Assembly (NCBI GenBank): GCA_015491595.1
Contig: WFVP01000270.1
Location: 1 to 5,010, forward strand
From: Anaerolineales bacterium
Lineage (GTDB): Bacteria; Chloroflexota; Anaerolineae; Anaerolineales; DRMV01
Direction of reading: 5' to 3'
Length of the DNA: 5,010 bases
Position 1 is the stretch's first letter. Each line of letters opens with the position of its first letter. The notes beneath the pieces are model-generated. The model was not told where the DNA came from. It did not search any database and saw nothing but the letters and a program-made list of their open reading frames with translations. Position numbers and translations under genes: made by a program. Shown piece after piece: positions 1-5,010 of this stretch.

Positions 1-4
1 CCTC

Positions 5-10
5 AGGAGG
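5..10 (+). promoter_or_regulatory. Ribosome binding site that decides the lspA start
   Basis: A perfect AGGAGG lies at 5-10. Two ATG codons follow in different frames, at 11 and at 15. The ATG at 11 touches the Shine-Dalgarno sequence with no spacer, so it cannot be used efficiently. The ATG at 15 has a 4-base spacer and opens the frame that encodes a recognisable signal peptidase II. Confidence 0.75.
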
Positions 11-14
11 ATGC

Positions 15-716
15 ATGAAGACCGTACGATGGCATTACCTGTTCCTCGCCCTGGTGGCCGGCAGCGTCTGGGCCCTGGACCAGGCATCCAAGGCCTGGAT
101 TCGCGAAAACCTGGCCCTGGGGGCCATGATCCCGGTGCTCCAGGGCCCCCTGTCCGTTCGCATCGTCCACTGGTTCAATCGTGGGGGCGTCTTCGGCCTG
201 TTCCAGGAATTCAGTTGGGGGTGGACCATCCTGGCGTTGCTAATTACCCTGGCCTTGATTCGCTTTTACCCCCATCTGGCCCAGGACTCCTGGCTTCGTT
301 GGGCCCTGGCGTTGCAATTGGGGGGAGCCCTGGGCAACCTGACGGACCGCATCTGGCGGGGCTACGTCACGGATTTCATCGCCGTGGACGATTTCCCGGT
401 GTTCAACTTCGCCGACGTGGCCATCACCCTGGGCATCCTGCTCCTGCTCTGGAGCGCCTGGCAGCGGGAGCCGGAATCGCCGGAGGAAGGGGAGCGCCCT
501 GTGGAAGCACCTCCAGGCGAAGGCGCATCGGACGCGCCCTGGACCCCGACCCCGGCCCCCGAAGCACCGGGAGCGGTCTGGCCTCCGGTGGAGACGTCCA
601 TTTCCCAACAGGAAACCGCCCTACCCTCTTGGGAGGGGGAGCCGTCCTCTACCGAACCCGACGAAGTCTCGCCCCCGTCCTCGAAGTCCGCGGACGCCAC
701 CCCGGACCCGTCGTGA
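15..716 (+). CDS. lspA: Lipoprotein signal peptidase (signal peptidase II) with acidic proline-rich C-terminal tail
   Basis: Signal peptidase II is the membrane aspartyl protease that removes the signal peptide from prolipoproteins after the lipobox cysteine is lipidated. The 233-residue product has four likely membrane segments, at about 6-22, 66-85, 93-109 and 129-149. Family landmarks are LDQASK (conserved Asp22), FNRGGVFGLF around residues 54-63 (counterpart of the usual NxGAAF motif), GNLTDR with catalytic Asp111, and FNFADVAI with catalytic Asp134. The core ends near residue 150, which is about the usual family length. Residues 151-233 are an extra tail with 19 prolines, 18 acidic residues and only three basic residues; by the usual LspA topology it would be cytoplasmic. 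The start at 15 is set by AGGAGG four bases upstream. What lies upstream is outside the window. The enzyme assignment is secure, but the role of the tail is unknown. Confidence 0.95.
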   Translation: MKTVRWHYLFLALVAGSVWALDQASKAWIRENLALGAMIPVLQGPLSVRIVHWFNRGGVFGLFQEFSWGWTILALLITLALIRFYPHLAQDSWLRWALALQLGGALGNLTDRIWRGYVTDFIAVDDFPVFNFADVAITLGILLLLWSAWQREPESPEEGERPVEAPPGEGASDAPWTPTPAPEAPGAVWPPVETSISQQETALPSWEGEPSSTEPDEVSPPSSKSADATPDPS

Positions 717-773
717 GCCAATGACCGGGGGACATGTGCCTGGGTGGGGCCGAACGGGCACCGCCAAGCCGGG

Positions 774-789
774 GCCCTGCTCCCAGGGC
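774..789 (+). other. Small hairpin between lspA and the M42 peptidase gene
   Basis: GCCCTG at 774-779 can pair with CAGGGC at 784-789 across a four-base loop. The stem is only 6 bp and no T run follows, so it does not qualify as an intrinsic terminator. It may be a chance structure in GC-rich DNA or a weak pause site after lspA. Apart from this and the promoter at 800-828, I see nothing in the gap at 717-879. Confidence 0.25.
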
Positions 790-799
790 GTGCTGCACC

Positions 800-828
800 T
801 GGACACGGTCCCTGCTTTCCGTTATCCT
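800..828 (+). promoter_or_regulatory. Predicted sigma70-type promoter for the M42 peptidase gene
   Basis: A -35 box TGGACA (800-805, 5 of 6 matches to TTGACA) and a -10 box TATCCT (823-828, 4 of 6 matches to TATAAT) are separated by exactly 17 bases. Transcription would start near 835, giving a leader of about 45 bases before the ATG at 880. It lies entirely in the non-coding gap after lspA, which supports it. Read-through from lspA is still possible because no convincing terminator separates the two genes. Confidence 0.5.
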
Positions 829-879
829 CGTACACGACACGTGCCAGACCTGCACAATCTTCACCCAAGGGAGTGAGCC

Positions 880-1962
880 ATGACCCAGGACACCCGTTTG
901 ACCCTGTTGCGTCGTCTGACCGAGGCCCATGGCGTGCCCGGATACGAAGGGCCGGTGCGGAAAATCGTGCGGGAGTACTTCCAGGAGCTGGGTGAGGTCT
1001 TTCAGGACCGCATGGGCAACCTCTTCTGCAAGAAGCCGGGAACCGCGGAAGCGCCCCGGGTGCTGCTGGCCGGCCACATGGACGAAATCGGCTTCATGGT
1101 CAAGTACATCACCGACCAGGGCATGATTCGCTTCGTTCCTCTGGGCGGATGGTTCGACCAGACCTTGCTGGGCCACCGGGTGGTCATCAAGACCCACAAA
1201 GGGGACGTGCTGGGCGTCATCGGCGCCAAGCCTCCCCACCTCATCCCTCCGGACGAACGGAACAAACTGGTGCCCAAGAAGGACATGTTCATCGACGTGG
1301 GGGCGACCTCGCGGGAAGAGGTGGAGGCGATGGGTGTGCGCATCGGCGACCCCATCATCCCCCACGCCGCCTTTGAGGTCATGGCCAACGAAAAGGTCTA
1401 CGTGGCCAAGGCTTTCGACGACCGGGTGGGGGTCGCCGTGGCCGTGGAAGTACTGCGGGCCCTGCAAGGCGAGGAACACCCCAACACCGTGTTCGGCGTG
1501 GCCACCGTCCAGGAGGAGGTGGGCCTGCGGGGGGCCGCCACCGCGCCCTGGAGCGTGGAGCCCGACGTGGCCATCATCCTGGAAGTGGACATCGCGGGGG
1601 ACACCCCCGGCATCAAGCCCGAGGAAGCGCCGGTGAAGTTCGGCCAGGGACCCACGTTGCTGGTGTACGACCGGGCCATGATTCCCAACCTCAAGCTGCG
1701 GGACCTGGTCATTCAGGTAGCCGAGGAGGAAGGAATTCCCTTGCAGCTCTCGGCCATCCAAGGCGGCGCCACCGACGGCGCGCGCATTCACGTGTACAAG
1801 ACGGGCGTACCCACGGTGGTGATTTCCGTCCCCACCCGGTACATCCACTCCCACAGCACCCTCTTGCATCGGGAAGACTTCGACCGGGCCGTGGCCCTGG
1901 TAACCGCCGTGGTCAAGCGCCTGGACCGGGATACAGTCGCGAGCCTGACCCAGGACGACTGA
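880..1962 (+). CDS. M42 family metallo-aminopeptidase (TET/PepA/endoglucanase-M type)
   Basis: M42 enzymes are cytoplasmic di-metal exopeptidases, often dodecameric tetrahedra, that trim amino acids from the N-termini of peptides released by proteolysis. The 360-residue product has the usual family length. Expected active-site positions are visible: His66 and Asp68 in GHMDE, Asp180 in AFDDR, catalytic Glu212 and ligand Glu213 in QEEVGLRGA, Glu235 in EVDIAGDTPG at the place of the usual Asp ligand, and His323 in RYIHSHS. The segment from about 70 to 165 corresponds to the dimerisation (PDZ-like) domain inserted in the catalytic fold. There is no signal peptide. AAGGGAG at 867-873, with a 6-base spacer, supports the ATG at 880. 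The gene has its own predicted promoter and is followed five bases after its stop by a strong terminator. Substrate preference cannot be read from sequence: some relatives are annotated as glutamyl aminopeptidase, cellulase M or FrvX, and the cellulase label is poorly supported for this family. Confidence 0.93.
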   Translation: MTQDTRLTLLRRLTEAHGVPGYEGPVRKIVREYFQELGEVFQDRMGNLFCKKPGTAEAPRVLLAGHMDEIGFMVKYITDQGMIRFVPLGGWFDQTLLGHRVVIKTHKGDVLGVIGAKPPHLIPPDERNKLVPKKDMFIDVGATSREEVEAMGVRIGDPIIPHAAFEVMANEKVYVAKAFDDRVGVAVAVEVLRALQGEEHPNTVFGVATVQEEVGLRGAATAPWSVEPDVAIILEVDIAGDTPGIKPEEAPVKFGQGPTLLVYDRAMIPNLKLRDLVIQVAEEEGIPLQLSAIQGGATDGARIHVYKTGVPTVVISVPTRYIHSHSTLLHREDFDRAVALVTAVVKRLDRDTVASLTQDD

Positions 1963-1967
1963 ACCGT

Positions 1968-2006
1968 AAAGGTGGGCAGCGGCTTCGACCGCTGCCCACC
2001 TTTTTT
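1968..2006 (+). terminator. Strong intrinsic terminator after the M42 peptidase gene
   Basis: GGTGGGCAGCGG (1971-1982) pairs perfectly with CCGCTGCCCACC (1989-2000) around a six-base CTTCGA loop. The run TTTTTT (2001-2006) follows directly, and AAA at 1968-1970 can extend the stem into the T run. The loop contains TTCG, although its closing pair is C-A rather than the stable C-G. It starts five bases after the peptidase stop codon and separates that gene from the atp unit. Only three A residues precede the stem, so it should act mainly on the + strand. Confidence 0.93.
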
Positions 2007-2022
2007 GGCCCCCAACACCCCT

Positions 2023-2032
2023 TCCGGCCGGA
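2023..2032. repeat. 10-bp perfect palindrome upstream of the atpA promoter
   Basis: TCCGGCCGGA reads the same on both strands and lies 18 bases upstream of the predicted -35 box of atpA. Its position would suit an operator or activator site. However, a short palindrome made almost only of G and C is not rare in DNA of this composition, so its function is speculative. Confidence 0.25.
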
Positions 2033-2050
2033 GCACCGAAGAAAACGCCC

Positions 2051-2079
2051 TGGTCAATTCGGCGGCTTTCGCGTATACT
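2051..2079 (+). promoter_or_regulatory. Predicted sigma70-type promoter for the atpA transcription unit
   Basis: The -10 box TATACT (2074-2079, 5 of 6) is preceded after exactly 17 bases by the -35 box TGGTCA (2051-2056, 4 of 6). The start point would be near 2086, giving a leader of about 40 bases that ends in AGGAGGT (2111-2117). The promoter lies in the gap just after the terminator at 1968-2006, as expected for the head of a new unit. It probably drives atpA, the Uma2 gene and atpG together. Confidence 0.65.
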
Positions 2080-2125
2080 TCCCCCGAAAACCGGAACGGC
2101 AACCCTGTGCAGGAGGTCGTGGACA

Positions 2126-3799
2126 ATGACGGACCTGTTCCACCAGATTACCGCGGAACTGCAGAAGCAGATCGAGACCTTCCAGCCCACCGTGGCCGTG
2201 GAAGAGGTGGGCTATGTGATTGAAGCCGGCGACGGTATTGCACGGGCCACCGGCCTGCCCAACGTCCGGGCCCAGGAGCTGGTTCAGTTCGAGAACGGCA
2301 CCCTGGGCATCGCCTTCAACCTGGAAAAGGACAACGTGGGCATCATCATCATGGGCACCATGGAGGGCATCCGGGAAGGCACCCGAGTGTATGCCACAGG
2401 GCGCATCGCCTCGGTGCCCGTGGGCGAAGGCCTGATTGGCCGCGTCATCAACCCCCTGGGACAGCCCCTGGACGGCAAAGGCCCCATCCGGTTCGAGAAG
2501 TACCGCCCGCTGGAGCGCATCGCCCCCCGGGTGATGGAGCGCAAGGACGTGGACACGCCTGTGCATACGGGCATCAAGGCCATTGACGCCATGATTCCCA
2601 TCGGCCGGGGCCAGCGGGAGCTCATCATCGGCGACCGGCAGACGGGCAAGACGGCCATCGCGCTGGACGCCATCGTGAGCCAGCGCATGAGCCGGGACAT
2701 GATTTGTATCTACGTGGCCATCGGCCAGAAGAAGTCCCTGGTGGCCCGCATCATCAACGAACTGGAAGCCCTGGGAGCCATGGAGTACACCATCGTGGTC
2801 GTGGCCTCCGCGGAGGACCCCGCGGCCTTGCAGTACCTGGCGCCCTACGCGGGCTGCGCCATCGGCGAGGAATTCATGGAGCAGGGCAAAGATGTGCTGG
2901 TGGTATACGACGACCTCTCCAAGCACGCCTGGGCCTACCGTGAAGTCTCCCTGCTCATGCGCCGTCCTCCGGGCCGGGAGGCGTATCCGGGTGACGTGTT
3001 CTACCTGCACTCCCGCCTCCTGGAACGGGCCGCGCGGCTGGCCGACCACTACGTCATCGTGCCCAAGGATTTCGAGAGCGAGGACGGCATGGCCGCGGCC
3101 GAGGACCGGGTGGAAGGCACGCCCGTCTTTGACGGCCCCATTGCCAAGCACGAGGCCGAGCAGTACCTGGAGGGTATGGAGAACAAGGACGCGTACAAGA
3201 TTGTGAAGGTCCGGGGCACGGGCGGCTCCCTGACGGCCCTGCCCATCATCGAGACCCTGCTGGGCGACGTGTCGGCCTACATCCCCACCAACGTGATTTC
3301 CATTACCGACGGCCAGATTTATCTGGAAACCGGCCTGTTCAACGCGGGTATCCGACCGGCCATCAACGTGGGCATCTCCGTATCTCGAGTGGGCGGCGAT
3401 GCCCAGACGAAAATCATGAAGAAGGTGGCCGGCCAGTTGCGGCTGGACATGGCCGCCTTCCGGGAGCTGGCCGCGTTCGCCCAGTTCGCCGCGGAGCTGG
3501 ACCCCGCGACCCAGGCGAAACTGAACCGGGGCCTGCGGCTGCAGGAACTCCTCAAGCAGCCCCGCTACTCCCCCATGCCCCTGGCCCATGAGATTCTGGC
3601 CATCTACGGCGGCACCCGCGGCTACCTGGACCCCGTGCCTGTGGAACGGGTGGCCGAGTGGGAACGGGCCTTGATTCGCTTCGTGGAGGACCATTACCCC
3701 GACCTTATCGAGCGCATTGAAACGGTCAAGGACCTGACGCCGGAAATCGAGGAGCAAATGAAGAAGGCCCTGGAAGAGTTCATGAGCACGTGGAAGTAA
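2126..3799 (+). CDS. atpA: F-type ATP synthase F1 alpha subunit with an internal insertion
   Basis: AtpA forms the alpha3beta3 head of F1-ATPase. It binds a non-catalytic nucleotide and supplies the arginine finger to the catalytic sites on beta. Visible in order are the N-terminal beta-barrel domain (about 25-95), the Walker A motif GDRQTGKT (169-176, Lys175), the Walker B region DVLVVYDD (256-263), [19 protein letters not shown] (279-297), [11 protein letters not shown] (367-377), the alpha signature [10 protein letters not shown] (411-420) with arginine finger Arg421, and the helical C-terminal domain. Length is 557 residues against 513 in E. coli. The Walker A lysine is number 175 in both, but the arginine finger is 421 here and 376 in E. 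coli, so about 45 residues are added between them, within about 306-365. All catalytic motifs are intact. AGGAGGT at 2111-2117, with an 8-base spacer, supports the ATG. The Uma2 gene begins 31 bases after the stop. No atpH precedes it. Confidence 0.98.
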   Translation: MTDLFHQITAELQKQIETFQPTVAVEEVGYVIEAGDGIARATGLPNVRAQELVQFENGTLGIAFNLEKDNVGIIIMGTMEGIREGTRVYATGRIASVPVGEGLIGRVINPLGQPLDGKGPIRFEKYRPLERIAPRVMERKDVDTPVHTGIKAIDAMIPIGRGQRELIIGDRQTGKTAIALDAIVSQRMSRDMICIYVAIGQKKSLVARIINELEALGAMEYTIVVVASAEDPAALQYLAPYAGCAIGEEFMEQGKDVLVVYDDLSKHAWAYREVSLLMRRPPGREAYPGDVFYLHSRLLERAARLADHYVIVPKDFESEDGMAAAEDRVEGTPVFDGPIAKHEAEQYLEGMENKDAYKIVKVRGTGGSLTALPIIETLLGDVSAYIPTNVISITDGQIYLETGLFNAGIRPAINVGISVSRVGGDAQTKIMKKVAGQLRLDMAAFRELAAFAQFAAELDPATQAKLNRGLRLQELLKQPRYSPMPLAHEILAIYGGTRGYLDPVPVERVAEWERALIRFVEDHYPDLIERIETVKDLTPEIEEQMKKALEEFMSTWK

Positions 3800-3830
3800 C
3801 CCTCAGGGCCGGGCTGCGCCGAGGTGTGAG

Positions 3831-4484
3831 ATGACGCTGGCCGTGGTGGATGCACGAACCCGAACCCCCATCCAGGAAGACTACTTGGTTTATCTTCCCG
3901 GATGGACCCTGGAACGATATCTCCAGGAGGCACCGGAAAACGCCTTCTGGGAATTCGTCCACGGGGAGGTGGTCGTGCACTCACCTGTACGAGCCGAACA
4001 TCAACTCCTTGTGCAGTGGTTGCTCGGGGTGTTGCGTGGCTTTTGCCTCCAGCATCCTGAGGTATGTGGTCCAATTCTCACCGGCCCGGCAGGCCTGTGG
4101 GTAGCCCCTGGGGTGATTCGAGAGCCCGACATCTTCGTGCTGGCTCCCGAAGACGCCGACAAGGCCCGGGGCTTCCCCGTCAAGGCCCGGCCCCGGCTGG
4201 TGGTGGAGGTGGTCAGTCCTTCCACCCGACGGCTGGATCTGGACATCAAACCCCAGGAATACGCGCAGGCCCGGATTCCCGAATACTGGGTGGTGGATGA
4301 AGAAACCCGCACCCTGGTGCAGCACTGGCTGGAAGGGGAGGGCTATCGGAAAGCCGTCTTCTCCGAAGGCCGGATGGTGAGCCGAGCCCTGCAGGGCTTT
4401 TGGCTCGAAGCCTCCTGGTTGTGGCAGCGCCCCCGGCCTTCGGAATGGGACCTGGTGCGAACGATTCTGGCGTCCGAAGCGTGA
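3831..4484 (+). CDS. Uma2-family (DUF820) putative PD-(D/E)XK nuclease inserted between atpA and atpG
   Basis: Uma2 proteins have a restriction-endonuclease-like fold and often occur as many paralogues per genome in Cyanobacteria and Chloroflexota. Their biological role is not established. The 217-residue product shows the family pattern: WTLERYLQ (25-32), EFVHGEVV with Glu41 and Glu46, REPDIFVL with Asp100, LVVEVVSPSTRRLDLDIK with Glu126 and Lys140, then EYAQARIPEYWVVD. Asp100, Glu126 and Lys140 fit a D...ExV...K active site, so the fold and catalytic centre look intact. The usual family length is near 190, and the C-terminus, rich in Trp and Arg, is a little longer. GAGGTG at 3821-3826 with a 4-base spacer supports the ATG, a weaker site than that of atpA. 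The gene lies 31 bases after atpA and 37 before atpG with no terminator seen, so it is probably co-transcribed. Its codon use looks more mixed (CGA, GGA, TAT, TTG) than that of atpA, which may hint at later acquisition. Confidence 0.88.
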   Translation: MTLAVVDARTRTPIQEDYLVYLPGWTLERYLQEAPENAFWEFVHGEVVVHSPVRAEHQLLVQWLLGVLRGFCLQHPEVCGPILTGPAGLWVAPGVIREPDIFVLAPEDADKARGFPVKARPRLVVEVVSPSTRRLDLDIKPQEYAQARIPEYWVVDEETRTLVQHWLEGEGYRKAVFSEGRMVSRALQGFWLEASWLWQRPRPSEWDLVRTILASEA

Positions 4485-4521
4485 CGCCGCAACCGCCAGC
4501 ACACGCGATTGAGGAGATGCC

Positions 4522-5010
4522 ATGGCCGCGACAGCACGAGAGGTCAAAAAGCGCATTCAGAGCGTCAAGAACATTGCCCAGATTACCCGCGCGCTTCAGG
4601 CCGTAAGCGCGAGCAAGGTGCAGCGCGCGGTGCAGATGGTGGAATCCACCCGGCCCTATGCCACCAAGGCCTGGGAAGTGCTCACCCACCTGGCCATGGA
4701 GCCCCTCCGGGCCCAGTTACATCCCTTGCTGGCTCCTCGGAAGGAGGTCAAGCAGGTGGCCGTGGTGCTCATCACGGCCGACCGGGGATTGGCGGGCCCT
4801 TACAACACGGAAATCCTGACGGCGGCCTACCGCAAGTTCAAGGACTACCCGGTGCCCGTGCAATGGGTGACGGTGGGCCGGAAGGGCCGGGACTTCCTGC
4901 TCCGACGCCGGAAGCACCTGATGGCCGACTTCAGCGGCCTGGGAGACCCTCCCACCTACGTGGAAGTCAGCCCCATCGGCCGCCTGGTGGTGGATGAGTA
5001 CCTGGCGGGG
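4522..5010 (+). CDS. atpG: F-type ATP synthase F1 gamma subunit, N-terminal part (runs off the right edge)
   Basis: The gamma subunit is the central stalk whose coiled coil rotates inside the alpha3beta3 ring and couples proton flow to ATP synthesis. The 163 codons present stay open to the window edge; bacterial gamma subunits are usually near 290 residues, so a little over half is visible. The N-terminal helix reads AREVKKRIQSVKNIAQITRA (5-24) followed by LQAVSASKVQRA, matching the conserved start of the family. TADRGLAGPYN (85-95) matches the usual SDRGLCGGLN motif with Ala in place of Cys. The Rossmann-like domain follows. GAGGAG at 4511-4516 with a 5-base spacer supports the ATG at 4522; an ATG at 4517 is in another frame and abuts the ribosome binding site. 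Leu25 occupies the position of the well-known gamma Met23 of E. coli. The gene is downstream of the Uma2 gene by 37 bases. Confidence 0.96.
   Translation, partial: MAATAREVKKRIQSVKNIAQITRALQAVSASKVQRAVQMVESTRPYATKAWEVLTHLAMEPLRAQLHPLLAPRKEVKQVAVVLITADRGLAGPYNTEILTAAYRKFKDYPVPVQWVTVGRKGRDFLLRRRKHLMADFSGLGDPPTYVEVSPIGRLVVDEYLAG

Noticed and set aside
11..724. Second + strand frame of 237 codons overlapping lspA, starting four bases earlier
   Set aside because: Its ATG abuts the Shine-Dalgarno sequence with no spacer. The product is Pro-, Gly- and Arg-rich with no membrane segments or family motifs, while the frame from 15 has all LspA motifs.
774..789. Hairpin as an intrinsic terminator for lspA
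   Set aside because: The stem is only 6 bp and no T run follows, so it does not meet the criteria. It is kept only as a low-confidence structure.
744..995. Small + strand frame spanning the gap before the M42 gene and its first codons
   Set aside because: It has no good ribosome binding site, overlaps the predicted promoter and the true peptidase start in another frame, and shows no recognisable sequence.
649..2190. Long open frame of 513 codons on the - strand across the M42 peptidase gene
   Set aside because: It is antisense to a clearly conserved gene, runs through the terminator and the atpA promoter, resembles no known family and is rich in His, Gly and Val. Long antisense frames are expected when third codon positions are mostly G or C.
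2054..3757. Open frame of 567 codons on the - strand across atpA
   Set aside because: It mirrors atpA almost exactly and has a composition typical of the reverse complement of a GC-rich gene. No motif and no ribosome binding site of note were seen.
3800..3808. CCCTCAGGG just after the atpA stop as a terminator or insertion scar
   Set aside because: The palindrome has a one-base centre and four-base arms with no T run, and no matching copy is present on the far side of the Uma2 gene. It is most likely chance.
4509..4997. + strand frame of 162 codons overlapping atpG in another frame
   Set aside because: The product is Gly-, Pro- and His-rich with no recognisable family. The frame from 4522 encodes clear gamma-subunit motifs and stays open to the window edge.

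Overview
The window is GC-rich bacterial DNA (roughly 60-65% G+C by eye). All five protein genes lie on the + strand with short gaps between them. Left to right they are lspA (lipoprotein signal peptidase), an M42-family metallo-aminopeptidase, atpA (F1-ATPase alpha subunit), a Uma2-family putative nuclease, and atpG (F1-ATPase gamma subunit, cut off by the right edge). The F-type ATP synthase, clear AGGAGG-type ribosome binding sites and sigma70-like promoters mark it as bacterial. A Uma2 gene, an M42 peptidase, high G+C and an AtpA with an extra internal segment would fit a Chloroflexota (Anaerolineae-like) genome. That placement is a low-confidence inference and no gene here proves it.

Region 1 (1-1962) holds lspA and the M42 peptidase, separated by 163 bases. 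That gap contains a good sigma70-type promoter match (TGGACA, 17-base spacer, TATCCT), so the peptidase can probably be transcribed on its own as well as by read-through from lspA. LspA keeps its catalytic aspartates but carries an unusual acidic, proline-rich tail of about 83 residues.

Region 2 (1963-2125) is a transcriptional boundary. A strong intrinsic terminator (12-bp GC-rich stem plus a T run) ends the peptidase unit. It is followed by a 10-bp palindrome, a promoter (TGGTCA, 17-base spacer, TATACT) and a strong ribosome binding site for atpA.

Region 3 (2126-5010) is an ATP synthase transcription unit in the order atpA, Uma2 gene, atpG. The atpH-atpA-atpG order common in bacteria is altered in two ways: atpA is the first gene after the promoter with no atpH before it, and a Uma2 gene sits between atpA and atpG. 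AtpA also has about 45 residues more than E. coli alpha between the Walker A lysine and the arginine finger, just before the conserved GSLTALP segment.

No wholly new system is evident. The points most worth following are the AtpA insertion, the Uma2 gene inside the atp unit, the split atp operon and the LspA tail. No RNA genes, mobile-element ends or CRISPR arrays were seen.
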